NCBI GenBank assembly: GCA_905221605.1
Contig: CAJNDS010000061.1
Span: 40,001-104,000, forward strand
DNA length: 64,000 bases
Origin: Symbiodinium natans
Lineage: Eukaryota > Sar > Dinophyceae > Suessiales > Symbiodiniaceae
Direction: 5' to 3'
A model generated the notes under the pieces. That model was not told the DNA's origin. It ran no database searches and saw nothing but the letters and a program-made list of their open reading frames with translations. The translations under genes were made by a program, and so were the position numbers. How positions within the stretch are numbered: position 1 is the first letter of the stretch; each line of letters starts with the position of its first letter. Below are positions 40,989-53,612 of the stretch, piece by piece.

Positions 40989-42666
40989 AGGCATGACGCC
41001 AATGCAGCTGGAAGGTGAGATCGGCTTGGCTGGCCTCGTGCTCGGGAGTTCTCGGAGGTGGTTGCCAGCTTGGCGCCGTCGTCCTTTTCTACCTTGGGAC
41101 CATGTGGCTCACCAGTCGTAGTGCTTTATGGGCATCACGTGCCTTCTTCATCCTTCTTCGCAGAGTGGACCGACAAGACCGGTTGGTTGGCTGGTTGTTG
41201 GTTGGTTATTTGGCAGTGATGTGATTCTAGCCGACGGCTGTGAGGAGCGGAGCCGTGCAGAGCAGTGGCATGGATGGTGCAGCAGCGACTGCTGCATGTT
41301 GCCCTGGCATTCATGTCAGCCGGGGTCTCCGGAATCGGTAGCTCTCACGTGCTCTCGTGCAGTTTCTTGTTTTGGGATGGCGATGGCTCTGTTAGCTCCG
41401 TTGCAGGCATTTCTTTTGGACCCATGGGTTTGGGATGCCCGTGTCTAGCTGTTCCCGTGTCTCGAGGCTTTCTGCCGTCCGTGTCCGGGGTGTCGCTCAG
41501 TAGTTTGGCATGGTCTACTCTTGGACAAGCTGTGAGGGTGTGACCCACCAGTGCCAGTGTTTTTTTGATTTCAACGTTCATATCTTTTGGGTGTGTTGGC
41601 CATGCGTGGGGGGCAGCTCGGTGTGGCCTCGATCGCGGGGCATTTGGTTGGGGGCTGTTACGGGTAGCCTCCGCCCGCCCCATCCGAACAACAGCCCCCC
41701 CCCGCCCCAGTTTCACCAGTTAGTGCATGTTTGCCTGTTGTGGCGAAACACCAACTTGTCATGTGTGGGAGGTTTGCGAAGCCACCAAGCAGGGCCATCA
41801 ACTGCAGGGGAAAAGACCACTTGCTCATGTAGCAAGAAATGATTTGCAAGGATCATGAGTGAGCTTAGTGTGCATGGACTGCATGATGTGTATCCTTATA
41901 GTGCATGTGCTTATTGTGCCATCAGCAGGTACCCTCAGGCTCTTACTTCGCCGTCGCTTCATGTGGTAGATGCCAGGCCGGCTTACAAGGAGGAAGCAAG
42001 TGGTTGAAGCGCCCAGTTCTTTGCAAGGCCTTGAATTGCAGGTTATAATTGTGCAGTTGGTCAACTGTCCAGTGTCCAGCTGTCCCTGTGAGCAAGCCCT
42101 TGCCAGTGTTTACCGTCCTTTGGGTTTTTGTCCCAGTAGTCTCAATATGTCGCAATTCTCAATTGTGCAACCATGCCCCATGCCCTGGGGCCGACTTCCC
42201 GTCATCTTGCTGCATGTGTGCACAGAGCATCAGTAGGGTCAGCAGGTTAATCAGCGTAGCAAGTGATATCGTTGGGCCTCGATAGCCGAACAGGGTTTCA
42301 CTGCATCCTTGTTTGAGAGGCCTTTGCCATTCCAAGCATCGCCGCGAGGAGTAGCCGGGCTCTTGACTCCAAGCTGCTTTCGTCGGAGTGGGTCTGCTTG
42401 TGTTCACCAGCAAGGTGGCGTCACCATATGGCGTCCAGCAGGGTCAGGCTCAGGTTTGACCTTCCTGATCTCAAGCTGCACATGTTGAACGTCACAGCAT
42501 CCACGCATGACGGTCCATTCGGGAGTGTGTTTGTCAGCCATTCCTGCTCGCAGACGTGCTCGCTGTTTTTGATGCAGACCAAGAGAACCGTCCATGGCTG
42601 TCGGGCTTTCGTGCTAGCTGCTAGCTTGTGCATGTATGTTTTGTTGTAGCTTTGTACCTGCTGCTC
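40989..42666. other. No supported gene
   Basis: Frames of up to 127 codons on both strands lack domains. Runs of C (41690-41705) and short repeats of GTTGGTTGG occur. Confidence 0.4.
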
Positions 42667-43011
42667 ATGGAGCCCCATCAGGCTTCGGAGAACGCCAAGC
42701 GCATTTTAGGTGAAGCTGGCTGGGAGCAAATCCAGGATGCTGCTGTTCCTGCGGACTGGCTAACTGTGCAGCGAGGACGAGACCTCTTTTTGCCGGGCTG
42801 GGGAGGCTTCGATGTTTCCCAAGCTTTCGATGCTTCTCAAGCAGCGGGCGCCCACATTCCGAGCGTGGCGGAGCTCAGGAGTGCCTCGGAGTGTTTTCAG
42901 AAACTTCCGAAAAGTCCTTTCCTTGATGGACCGGTTGTGGTTTATGAGGGAGGTTCTAGCAGGAAATTCTATCGCTCAAGCCCCAGAGGACTACAACCAC
43001 AACGATTTTGA
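42667..43011 (+). CDS. Possible first exon of the ankyrin gene
   Basis: ATG 42667 opens a coding-like frame (MEPHQASENAKRILGEAGWE and on) with acidic and Gly-rich segments, ending at 43011 or at a donor before it. It lies 70 bp upstream of the acceptor of the large ankyrin exon and on the same strand. No domain is recognised, and the link to the next exon is inferred from position. Confidence 0.35.
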   Translation: MEPHQASENAKRILGEAGWEQIQDAAVPADWLTVQRGRDLFLPGWGGFDVSQAFDASQAAGAHIPSVAELRSASECFQKLPKSPFLDGPVVVYEGGSSRKFYRSSPRGLQPQRF

Positions 43012-43078
43012 ACCTACGGAGTAGAGATGTTGGGTTCTTTGAGCCTACTTCTCGCAGAGCGGGCCGTGCCTGTCTGAG

Positions 43079-44288
43079 GCCACGGATATCTTGCTAAGTT
43101 CTTCGCTGGCCTACCAGACAAACCGGGATACAGTCGCCTTCAGCGCTTGCTTCTGGTACCTGACAGCTTGCTCGCACGATATGTCGTTCAGCACAGGTCC
43201 TTCTGGGCTTGTGGCGATCACCTCAATAGACTGGATGAGGTCGAAAGGCACTTTGATGAGATTTGCACAGTCAGCAGCGCAAAAGCTCTGAAAGAGGAGC
43301 CGCGCAAGCTCCTGAATCGCTTAGCTCGTGATCGAGCAGTTGCAGATCATCCGCTGGTTTATTTTGCACACTTGGCTTCGCAGGTCTCGGTTGGCTTTGA
43401 CGATTCCCGTAGGCTGTGCCAAAGCGAATCGCCGTGCTTCGAACTGTCTGTCCTTTTGGACTCACACGCTGTCGTACGAGCAGCGCAGGAGCTGAACAAC
43501 TGTGCCGCCGACTATGTTCGGGACATTCGGCAGAAGCGCTGTGCCCTTGTGGTCCTTCGCTCTCTGAAGTTGCTCGCAATGGGTGAGTGGGATTTGCACG
43601 ACCGGCGCTGGTCACAAATCTCAGAGCACAGCGATGAGCCCGTCCGTGAGGACTGGCTGAGTATGTTTGAGCAGATGGAGGGTGATTGGCTCTTCCCTCC
43701 GGTTGCGTCCTTGTGCTTGCCCGACCTGTCAAGCGCAAGCTCTTTCTTGCAAGACATGTCCGAAGACGCCGTGTCCATTTTTAGTCCAGAAGGTGTAGAT
43801 TGCTTGGAGCGCATGTGCAGCTCCGCCGGTGATGAGCTGCGACCATGCCTTGGTTGGCCATCTCTCCTACCTGAGCCAGGTTCCTGCCATTTGGAGGCCG
43901 CAACGGCTTTGCTCGTGTGGACTGCTGCTGATGTGCTATGCGTGGAAACCGAGTCAGATTCAAAGGTGCTAGAAGTGGTCGATATGCTCGTGATGCGCCG
44001 CGCTGACCCTCATGCCATGACAGATAAAGGTTGGACGCCCTTGATGTTTGCGGTCCTTGCGGGTCACGAAGATCTCTCTGCCAAGCTGCTTGATGCAGCC
44101 GCGGATGTCGATGCGAGGAGTGGCAATAGTGGGAGGACGGCCTTGATGCTGGCTTGTGCCACGTGCCGCGCAAGCATCGTGAGTTTGCTGATTGCTGGCA
44201 AAGCAGCCGTGGACTGTGCTTCGCGGATTGATGGGCGAACGGCTTTGCTTCTGGCTGCTGGAAGCTCAGCTTCTCAGCGCAGGGAAGG
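43079..44288 (+). CDS. Large exon: unknown N-terminal domain plus ankyrin repeats
   Basis: The frame is open from 43078 and has no ATG near its 5' end. An acceptor AG lies at 43077-43078, so this is an exon. About 270 residues of unrecognised, mostly helical sequence precede ankyrin repeats: VVDMLVMRRADPHAMTDKG, WTPLMFAVLAGHEDLSAKLL, ADVDARSGNSGRTALMLACA, and a fourth, IDGRTALLLAAG. A GT donor at 44289-44290 ends it in mid-repeat, so further repeats should be encoded downstream. The read-through stop is at 44331. Ankyrin repeats mediate protein contacts, and the partner is unknown. Confidence 0.75.
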
Positions 44289-47200
44289 GTGTAGTGGGTT
44301 TAGTGCTGTGGGATCTGTTGGCATGGTTTAGGTCGGGAAGGCTCGCTCTTCGGAGCTTGCGGCTTGCGGGAAAATCTGTTTGTTCGTTTATGCTTTCCTT
44401 CGATTGGCTCAAGCCCTTGTGAGGTCAAGCCGGGGTTGCCACAGGGGTTTACCAGGCAACCTGCAAACTAGTGTACCCAGTGTCCCAACTACATGGCAAA
44501 GCTCAATGGGCACATTCGTGCCTCTAGGGTCGAAACTGTCGTACGTTGATTTCATCGTACTGACCAATCTAGGACAGATTGTACGATTCGTAGATCAGAT
44601 GTGCGTAGGTCTTGTGACGCCAAGCCGGCACGGCCACTGCGAATTAGTTGGCATGTCAGCGCTTCGCTTGCAGCCATGGCAGGCAGTCCTTGGAAGTGGC
44701 CTAGTCTTGCACTCATGCTGCTGCAACTAGTCGGCGTTATATGTTATTGATGATGTCAAGTCAAGGTTCAAAATTCCTGTCGTGCTTGTGTCTCCAAGGC
44801 AGAACGCGATCACTCCCATCGTGTTTAGATACGTGCCTTGCCAGAAGTGCGAGTGGAGAGTCCCGCCGGCTGCTCCTGGCTGCTGAGGCCACAACTGGTG
44901 CGAAGGAAGAGGATCGATTCAGCACGGTGGTGTCCATCGCATGCCAGGATATGGGGGGCACAAATGCAATCAATATCAGCCACACTTAGCCTAGCTTACC
45001 AGGTTACCATAGGTTGCCGTAGGTTGCCGTAGGTTACCATACAGTGTTGGGGCCGCTGCGCAATGCCGCAGTTTCCCCCAATTTTCCCAAGGAGGGCTTG
45101 AAGCTGGTTCTGTCCTTGGCCTTGGTGATCTTCGAGCATGGGGGCCTACAAGGAACCTGGGCAGCGCTGCGAGCGATAGAGCTTGGCGACTCCGTCCGAC
45201 TTGCTGTTCCTGCACTTCTCTTCGTTTTTCAGAACGCGGCACAGCCCCCAGCGTTCGGCCATGCTCTGCCTTTGGGCGCCCCAGTGGAAAGGAATGACTT
45301 TGGATGACTGCGCCATACGTGCTTAGCCCAGGCCATGCAGCTGGCCACTGTCCACTTGCCGGCGGCGCTCTTCCAGGTCCTGTGGCAGGGCAAGACGAAC
45401 TTTGGCCGCAACACAGCTAAGTCAGCTAAGTGAGAAGCAGTACTGCGAGCCGTGTGAAGTAGTGGCACATGTTGCAGTCAGCTGCAACCAGGCTGGTCAT
45501 GGCAGGGCTGTCGGTACTTCTGTTGGACAAACGCTTGGTGCGATCAGCATGGCTAGCAATAGCTTTGATGGCCGCCTCTCGTCTGAGACTAAAGAGCACT
45601 CAGATTCCAGTTTCAAGTTGGGTTAGTCACACACCTCTTGTTGTATGACTCAGCTGCCGTAGTAAGTTCCATCATCCCAGCCATTCGTGGTGATCTTGCC
45701 ATATTAACACCATCCTGGGTTGAACAACGATTGACACACACACACACACACACTCACTCACTCACTCACACTCACACTCACACTCACACTCACACTCACA
45801 CTCACACTCACACTCACACTCACACTCACACTCACACTCACACTCACACTCACACTCACACTCACACTCACACTCACACTCACACTCACACTCACACTCA
45901 CACTCACACTCACACTCACACACGCACTCACTCACACTTGGTTTCCGAAGCCCGTGACTCTTTCTGCTGTGCTTGCAGGCCGGCATTGCTGGCGTGCAGC
46001 TCTCTCAAAGCAAGGACTGCTTCTCTGCGTCCATCAGCTGGTTAGCAGCAGCATAGCAGGACCTGGTGGTGTAGGCTCGGGATGACCGGACAAGATATAA
46101 CTATGATAACATGTCTCTGTGCTGGTAACACCTTACCATGCCAGTACCCTCCTTGGCAGGAGAGCAAGCAGGCTTCCATGGCGAATGCCACTGAGCAGCG
46201 ACCAGCACTAGGCGCCACGGCATCTTGAGGTGGCTCGTGAGGACTTCGTTCTCCATGCAGGTTTCCTCTTTGTCCTCGGTGGATGCTTCTGCAGCGGTTT
46301 CGCTGTTCCCTGGCTATAACTTCAAGACCCCGATACACGACACCCAAGTGTCATGCTTCTTGTTGCAGTGCCTGCTGCATCCAGTGGTCGCAAGCTGTCG
46401 CGAGGCAGTTTACTTGGAAAAGCTGGTGAAGCAAACGGGGAGAGCGGTCAAGACATCCATGTGGGTGCAGAACATGCAGTTGGTACCCGGATGTGTTAGT
46501 CCTTACATGAGGCTTGCTTCCGAGTCACAGGCAGCACAATACCATATTGATGAGAACCATGAGGCATTTTACTCCTTAATCTTGACGGGCTTGACGACGG
46601 GAGCGTCCCGTGCAACGTCTGGTGCTGCAGACTCCGCTTCCGAGCAATCAGATCATGGAATCTTTCGCGGATTTTCGTTGAATGCATCATGGTTCTGAAA
46701 AGCATGGCAAGGAAACAGGCGATGTCTGCGATGGTCTACGAACGATTAGTATCACTGTCGTCTAAGGTATGGATTATGATCTTCAACAACGCCATAGGCG
46801 GTTCTCTCAAAGTCTATGTACATGATCATACATGTATCTGTCCGCTGGTGTCCCTCAGCTTCTGTGACTGCATGCCTGGCAGGCGGGCTGCTAGTGGCCC
46901 TGGTCATCAAGCATGCCGACAACATTCTTCGTGGTTTCTCAACAGCTCTTGCAGCTTGACTACTTGATTTGGTCTGGACTTTTGGAAGTCTGCCCCGACA
47001 CTCCCAGCGTTCAGTGTGTGTGTGTTGTACTTGCAGACCTGCCCGGAGTACTTGCTGCAACATGCCCGTAGACTGAGGCTACAGTTGTGACAACGCGCCT
47101 TTGCTCAGATTTCTGTCGAGTGCTCGACACCTACCTGGCTGTTCGTTCAGCATAGTGTAGGTAAAGCACGCTTCTCCTTAGGAAGATTAGCCTTTGACAG

Positions 47201-47522
47201 TCTTTGGTTCTGTTTTTAGGACCCCTTGGTCTCGCAGCCTTCGAAAGCCGTGCAGATGCTAGCCGAGGTTTCTTTCCGTTTTGTGCTTTGGTTTCGAAGT
47301 GCACATGTCGTTCTTCTTCAGCGGCCTGCTGGTGGTGGGAAGTTCTCTGCTTTATGGAGGCCTGCTTCATATCCGCCGACAAGTGATGCAGCAATGCTTG
47401 CACTTTGATGTGAAATTTGTTCGAGGTGCAGTGAAGATTCCTGGAGAGTGGTGGAACACAGATCCTTGTAGCCGCACGATGAAGTATGAGTAGCGACCTC
47501 GACATGTGCTGCTTGTTTGCAG
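44289..47522. other. Intronic or intergenic sequence of the ankyrin region
   Basis: A coding-like patch at about 44855-44960 (SGESRRLLLAAEATTGAKEE) may be another ankyrin exon. ORF 46225-46698 is unrecognised. 44997-45042 is a short array of CCGTAGGTT units. Confidence 0.35.
45738..45935 (+). repeat. (ACACTC)n hexanucleotide microsatellite
   Basis: A short (CA)n tract leads into about 25 copies of the hexamer and then a degraded CACTCA end. Frames with His/Thr or Cys/Glu alternation through it are read-through. Confidence 0.95.
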
Positions 47523-47693
47523 TGCATATCAAGTGAAGGGAGCGTCACTCCACGACCATTGGCATTGCGGCTGAGACCCGTGCCAACAGTGGAAATGCAA
47601 TCCAAAGTGATTGGGGCCGCAGCTTCCACAGACGACGATGCTTGGCTGTATGTGGTGCTGCTTGCGGGGTTTCGTGAGGCCCTAAAGCGCAAG
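47523..47693 (+). CDS. Possible exon of the ankyrin gene
   Basis: An acceptor (TTTGCAG, AG at 47521-47522) and a GT donor (47694) bound 57 whole codons, including IGAAASTDDDAWLYVVLLAG. The phase fits, but the ankyrin resemblance is weak. Confidence 0.3.
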
Positions 47694-48816
47694 GTGTCCA
47701 CATGCTTTGAACTCTAGGATTCCTCCCCTCTCAAGCAACTCAGCAACTCTCGGTCTCAACGCAACGTGGTCAAGATCGCTCTCCTTCGAAGCCCTTCTCA
47801 AGCCTCTGAGAGCCGACTCTGAGTGGCCAAAATCTTGTCGTGCAGAGAACGTGCGCGTGGTACAGATGTCACCGCCGGCTGTGTATCTGAAACTGTCAGT
47901 GCGCACTAGCGTTTGTGCATGCGAATCTTGGTGTCGCAAGTTGCGCAGAGTGTCAAAGGCATCGACTCAAGCAAGAACTTCGTTTTCTCACCGTTCTGCA
48001 TTTTTCACGAAAGCTAGCTGGGAGAGTTATCGTTTGCAACCTTTTCTCTCTAGTGTTCAGGTGGGTTAACATGCGACCCCGACCATTAACTGGTATGAAA
48101 ATCCATGAGTTAAAGGGCCGCGGGGGTCGGGGGCGCGGCCCCCCGCCTTGGCAGGGTGCCATCGTTGATTGGGCCCTGACAATCCTCCCTATCCGACCCA
48201 CGTGCACACTGACAGGGTTGGGTGTCTACGCCTGCTTGAAGTCAAGAATTTCAGGTGGCTAACCGTGCTAAATAACAGCTGACAATTCTTTTGTGCCATC
48301 CATGCTTCGACTTGGTTCTGGTGGCATGGCGAGCTGGTCCTCTGATTCGATGCAGATCGAGCCAGAGGGCGCAAAACACAGGGGGCCCTCGAAAAGTAGC
48401 ACCAGCACAAACGCATGCCGCATAACGGCACACACACCATCGCAAAGTACTCTTTGTATTCCACCCCTCGAAAATGCATTGCTTCGATGTCCGGCGTTTG
48501 TCTAGGTTTCGTAGCCCCAATCTCAAGTTACCACTGAAGCACCCAGACCCAGATCCTCGCATACAGAACCTTTGTTGCCCGATCAAATATGGCTCGTCCG
48601 AAGTTCTGAGAGCAATGCCTTTTTGTTAACTTGCACACGGCGCAAGCACATGCAAGGACCCAGACTCCGACAAGGTCGACAAGCCGAAGTGAGAAGTGTG
48701 GCATAGTGTGGCCTTCTTGCATGGTGGAACTGCAGGCTAAAAAGAGGGGCTTGTGTGCGCTCGTCGCGGTCGCGCGTGTCACAATTCGCACGGTCCCCTG
48801 TCCTGAGCTGAACAAG

Positions 48817-50209
48817 GTCGAAGCGAGTGCGTGGGCCATTGCGCAGCTTCTCCTTGAGGCCCCCTCTCGTAGGGCACAAAGCTGGCAAAATCGCTTGGAA
48901 CGGTGTCTGCAGGCAGCTGCAGAGACCAACGCCCGTCGCTTCGATGGCAAGACCGTGACCATCCTGGCAGCCGCACCGGCTTGTGACCAGAATTTCACAG
49001 GATTGTGATGTTTGGAGGCTGCTGTCAGGCCCGTTAGATTTGGCCGCACAAATAAGCATTTGAACAGCTTGAGTTTGTCATGGGGAAGGCATGTCCATAA
49101 ACCCGATACTTTACAGGCGGCCTGCATAGCAGAAAGGTGAGGTCAACGGCAAACAGGCACTCAAACAGGAGCCCTGACTGGCCTTGCCGTGAATCGCCTG
49201 TCTGAATCGCCAGATGCTGCAAGCTTGAAGGGCAGGCAACCGTGTTTGGCAACACATGAGATACATGAGGGAGTTCTCCTGCAGGGAGATGTGCTAAGTT
49301 CAGAAGTGTGCTGGGCGGTCCTGTCCTTGCCAGGTTGAGGCCAACGAAGCGGGAATGGTTCAGCAGCTTGTGCGCCAGAGGGCGGATTTGGATGCAAAGG
49401 CTGGTCCATTTCGGGAAAACAGCTTGTGATTCGACCCTTGGATCCTGACAAGCCCTGATGCCTCCTGGCTTACGCAGGATGATGCTGGCTTCACGGCACT
49501 AGCGGCTGCCATGACACGGCGTCCGCTGCCTGATACTTTTGCCTACAGCAAAAAAGGATGGGGTTGGGTGTGGCCGGACCAAGGAACAGGAACCATGGAG
49601 CTTGTTCAATGTCTTGCAGACGGGAACTGTGACCTCAACTTGTCTGGGCCTAAAGTCGATCATGTCAAAGCCGATGTGTTGCAGTGACAAGTGTTTTTAA
49701 GTGCTTTCTCCGAAGGCCTTGGTCCACTCGCAAGAAGCCTCCGATGTCCGCCCTGGCAATTGCCGCTGAAAGCGGGAACACGGAGGCTCATAACACGCAA
49801 AACTATCACCACTTGAAGTGACTGAACAACTTTGAGATGCGCTTCAAATTTTGTGCTTTAGCCAGAACGTAAGGTCCTGGAGCTGCTGGTGGCCTGCCGC
49901 GCGTCCCTCGGCGGGAGCCCGGCGGGTGTGAGCAGTGTGAGCCCTCTGAAAGCCGCGGCCCTTGCCGAGCGGTGGTCGATGCTCCGGCGGCTCGTGGAGC
50001 TCTCCGTGGAGCTTGGTTCTGGATGTGGGAGCTTCGCCCTCCTCCAAGTGGTGAAGGCAGGCGAGCGGGAGCTGATCGACTACCTGTGCTCTCGGAAGGC
50101 TTCTCCGGATGCCATGGGGGAGGCGGGCAGCGCCTGCGCCGTGGCCGCAGCAGCTGGCCAAGCGGCGATTCTACAAACCCTGGCATCGGCGCGGGCAGAT
50201 CTGGACTGA
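48817..50209 (+). CDS. Ankyrin-repeat gene, five exons with reconstructable joins
   Basis: Exons 48817-48978, 49334-49399, 49478-49654, 49735-49785 and 49874-50209 join in one frame. Introns are 48979-49333 (GC-AG), 49400-49477 (GC-AG, 78 bp), 49655-49734 (GT-AG, 80 bp) and 49786-49873 (GC-AG, 88 bp). Each join completes an ankyrin unit: ADLDAK + DDAGFTALAAAM, LSGPK + KPPMSALAIAAESG, and SGNTE + VLELLVACRASLG. More repeats follow in the last exon (ERELIDYLCSRKASPDAMG, AAAAGQAAILQTLASARADL). The start and end of the mRNA are not defined; it is probably continuous with the exon at 43079. The 3' boundary of the last exon may be a donor rather than the TGA at 50207-50209. Confidence 0.7.
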
Positions 50210-51253
50210 GATTGCTTGTCTTTGTAGATCCAGCTTAACCTCACGAAAGTTGTTGGCGCTGCTGCAGTAACTGGTTGACTTCCGATGTGGGCTCTCTTAG
50301 TTTCGGCTCAAGCCTTGGACATGTGCAGTGAAAGCACCTCCAAATGGCGAGGCAGCCGAGGCAGTAGCAGACTGGAAGTTCAATGGATGCACGGAGGGTT
50401 TGGCGCACTTCTCGAAAAGCATCTGCCTTGCTCGCGCTTCCGTTGACCTCAGCACTTATCCACACAAGGGCTTGGCCAGCACCAGCCCGATGCCTCAAGA
50501 CTGCTCGGCTTGCGACATGCAGGTCGCAAGTTCATCACGTGACAGATCCGAGTGACCTGCGTGTGGTTGTCTACAGAGACCGCTGGCGACGAAATGCGTC
50601 TGCCTACGATGCCCAAGTCAGAGTGCTGGCGCAGGATTTTCTTGAACAGTGCAGCTTGGCACACATTGGTCAGTTCTCGGCTGCTTTTGGTGTGTTGGCT
50701 TTCTCAAGGTCTGCCCCAAGCTTTCGGAACGTATTCCTTGTCTAGACCAATCATGGAAAAGACTGAGAATAGGCGGTTCCCAGCAGGGCAACCTAGGGCA
50801 ACATGTTTCCAACCATGCTCAACATGCCGTAAGCTCAAAAATGTGAGCCTGGACCGAGGCGAGGACGACCCCGAGGATCCACCAAAGCGATTGAAGCCCA
50901 TCAAGAAGATGGGTCTGGTGGTTGACGTGCCTGGCCTCAAGCGTACAATTGTTTACTGTCGCAAATGCTTTCGCTAATGCCTGAGCTAGTGACCGCTAGT
51001 GTTGTCGTGCAGAACAAGCGCATCGAGCTTTCAGCTTGTCGGGGTTCTTCAGGTGCACTACAGCTGGGACTGTTTCACACAGGTGCGGGAGGCACGATTA
51101 GCCGGCTTTCCAGTACACGTCGCTTCCGTGCTGCTGCCGTTTCTTGTACTTATTCTGACTGTGGAAGAGCTTTGGGGAAGATTTGGCTTTGCCCAAACCT
51201 TATCTACATCCGTCAAAGCCTCGATTTAAGCCCTCCTGAACCGTAACCCACAA
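50210..51253. other. Probable further exons, not resolved
   Basis: About 50328-50400 (KAPPNGEAAEAVADWK) and about 50834-50941 (NVSLDRGEDDPEDPPKR, GLVVDVPGLK) look like exons of the same gene, each preceded by an AG. Boundaries cannot be proven. Confidence 0.35.
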
Positions 51254-51306
51254 GCCCTAAACCCTAAACCCTAAACCCTAAACCCTATACCCTCAACCCT
51301 AAACCT
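51254..51306 (-). repeat. Interstitial telomere-like (CCCTAAA)n
   Basis: About six CCCTAAA units with two variants; TTTAGGG on the minus strand. It lies 90 bp upstream of the RNA methyltransferase ORF. A second block is at 54081-54160. Confidence 0.85.
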
Positions 51307-51392
51307 TGTTAACGAAAACCTAAAGCATCTTGCTTTGGGTGCCTGTGCTTCCCAGGGCCGCTCTGCCAAGATCAGTGTAGGGGTTGCTAGCA

Positions 51393-52280
51393 ATGTCAGG
51401 TTTAGTTCAGTACTCCCAGTCACCACCAAGGATGGATACCCCCAAGGAGCTCCTGGCGCTGGCATCGGAGATGGCACCGGTATTCCTCATGGAGCCGAAG
51501 TTGCTGTCGCAAGGGTTCCAGCAGGATGTCCCATGGACTCAGGACATGACGGCCAGCAGTAAGGAGATGAGGACTGCATGGAGACGGTACGAGGGTGGGG
51601 CGGCCAAAAGTACTTGTAGATTTGCCGTGGTTTTTCCGCCTTCCACACCGCTTGTCTTGATGGAACCTCCATTCGTGATTCTGGATGGTCTGAGTTCTGC
51701 GAGCAATGTTGGGCAGATCCTGCGGACGGCGTATCATCTGGGAATAAACTCCGTCGTGGCATCACCGGAGACGTGGGGTTGTTTAAACGGCCGTGCCTGC
51801 CGAGTTTCCATGGGGTGGATGTACCGGATGAAGTTTCATGCAGCAAGGCCGTTGTCCAAAGCGATATTGGAGCTGCAGGATCTGGGGACATGTATCTACG
51901 TGGCGGAGAATCAATTCTCTCAGCCTGTTGCGCCTCATGAGCCGCTAGGCGACAAGAGTTGGGCGCTTGTGGTCGGCAGCGAAGGGAGCGGGGTCTCTGA
52001 TGAGATCATTGAGATGTGCGAACGGCGTGTGTCTGTTCCGCAGCAGCAGGGTCACTCCTTGAACGTTGCTCATGCTTGCTCCATATGCTTGTACGAGCTG
52101 TCAAAGTCGGCCTGGCCGACTCCAAGGAGTGACACCACGCGGGATGAAAATGCCTTGAATTGCAGTCAGGCAATCACTGAGCAAGCCCTGCTTCAGCAAT
52201 GCTGTGAGGACCGCAGCCCGGACAACGGTGCCAGCCACAGGTGTAGAGCCGGTGTAGCAACAGCCCTCAGACGTAAGTAG
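51393..52280 (+). CDS. SpoU/TrmH-family RNA 2'-O-methyltransferase, single exon
   Basis: ATG 51393 (or 51432) gives about 295 residues. The three SPOUT motifs are present: SSASNVGQILRTA (N-x-G-x-x-R, with the catalytic Arg), LVVGSEGSGVS (G-x-E-G), and VSVPQQQGHSLNVAHACSICLYEL (SLNVA binding the trefoil-knot SAM site). The family methylates the ribose 2'-OH of tRNA or rRNA; which RNA cannot be told. The N-terminal about 90 residues are a substrate-recognition or targeting extension. It is intronless, sits among spliced ankyrin exons on the same strand, and is preceded by telomere-like repeats, which suggests it was inserted as a retrocopy (inference). Confidence 0.85.
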   Translation: MSGLVQYSQSPPRMDTPKELLALASEMAPVFLMEPKLLSQGFQQDVPWTQDMTASSKEMRTAWRRYEGGAAKSTCRFAVVFPPSTPLVLMEPPFVILDGLSSASNVGQILRTAYHLGINSVVASPETWGCLNGRACRVSMGWMYRMKFHAARPLSKAILELQDLGTCIYVAENQFSQPVAPHEPLGDKSWALVVGSEGSGVSDEIIEMCERRVSVPQQQGHSLNVAHACSICLYELSKSAWPTPRSDTTRDENALNCSQAITEQALLQQCCEDRSPDNGASHRCRAGVATALRRK

Positions 52281-53543
52281 TTCCGCGTCACGCCTCACAC
52301 TGCTTAGGCTTGGCACCTCTTCTGGCTGCGGCTCTGAACAAGAGGCAGATATACACAGTCTAGCACCTTGTGTGACAGCTGCCAAGCATGCCTTAGCTTG
52401 AGGTGGGCCGTGCTCCAGCTGCTGCTTGAGCTGCGCCTGATCCTCTGTTTGTCGACTGCTTCTGAGGTTCTTTTTGCTTAGATACATCTCCCAAGACTTC
52501 ACAGGGTTTTGTAGGGAGATCGTCGAATACTTGAAAATCAAACCATGAAGGATCTTTGTGTGCGGCTTCGAGACGCCGTCGTCGTGCAATGTTGACTTTT
52601 CGAAACTGTCTCGCCCCCGACCCAGACCAACATCACACCCCGCGACCGAGACCAAAGAACACATTCGCACGCGCGCCCAACACCAGAAGGCTCAAGAAGG
52701 GCAACTGGGCCAGGTAGCCCATCCAAAATGTAAAAACAACGGCAAGGGTTTGTATCCGCCCTTCCGTGGCCTTATCTGATTCAATGCTTTGGTCCCTCTC
52801 TCCCTCTCCCTCTCCCTCTCTCCCTCCCTCTCTTTGCCCATTGAATGTAGGGGAAGCGCTGTCTAGAACCAGCAACAAGCACACTTTCTTACGCTTTTCT
52901 TGGCTGTCGGACGAAATCAATGTCGACCCTGCCAACTGACACCTCTAAAGAGGGAACCCCCCTTCAGCCCTAAGGGACTCGCAAGAAGGCCTTACGAACT
53001 CCGACCTGACTGTTCTGACAGAAGTTAGCATGAGAGGGCTTGACTTCGAGCCTGATGCTCTCCGTCTCGTCATTTAATGCATGATTGGCCACTTCAGCCA
53101 TTCACAGGGATAAAACACAGGAAGCACTCGATTACAGCATTGATTCGACGACTTTCCTTACTTGGCAACCTTCAGTTGTGAATATTGTGAATCTGAAGTT
53201 TGTAGCATAGCATCCAGACAGTCACTCGTGCTCCGCTGCGTAGTCTTCGCACAGCTCCTGGCCAGCTTGTCGTGAGGTGCACAAGCAAACGCGTCTGACC
53301 CGGAGGGTCGTACCGCGCTGATCATTGCTGCAAGTCAAGGCCTTGAGACCTTTGCAACCTTTGAACCACTTTTGGAACCAGTACAAGTACACGTGAGAAA
53401 TCGTGAGAACAGATGGTAGAGTCTGGGAGAGGCCAATCCCGAGCGGTGTCCAGCTTGATCGAGTGGAGAGCCTCGTGCGTGTCTCAAGAGTGTACATACC
53501 CTCCCGTAACTTTGTCCTGGTGTTGGCATTCTGCTGTAAAAGG
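52281..53543. other. No supported gene; (TCCCTC) microsatellite
   Basis: 52797-52838 is a TCCCTC array. Minus-strand frames to 189 codons have no domain and partly lie antisense to the methyltransferase. Confidence 0.45.
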
Positions 53544-53612
53544 CTAGAAGCACGTGGCATTGATGGGCAAACGGCCTTGCTGGCAGCTGCGCGCCAGCAG
53601 CACTGGATGGCT
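53544..53612 (+). CDS. Ankyrin exon fragment
   Basis: LEARGIDGQTALLAAARQQH matches the ankyrin D-G-x-T-A-L-x-x-A-A core, preceded by a possible acceptor (AAAAG). Boundaries are uncertain. About 53700-53810 (DTDAFHRGRTACAM) may be the next one. Confidence 0.45.

Noticed and set aside
45638-46045. 135-codon ORF with His-Thr repeats
   Set aside because: It is the (ACACTC)n microsatellite in translation.
51487-51891. Minus-strand ORF opposite the SpoU gene
   Set aside because: It is an antisense shadow; the + strand carries all three SPOUT motifs.
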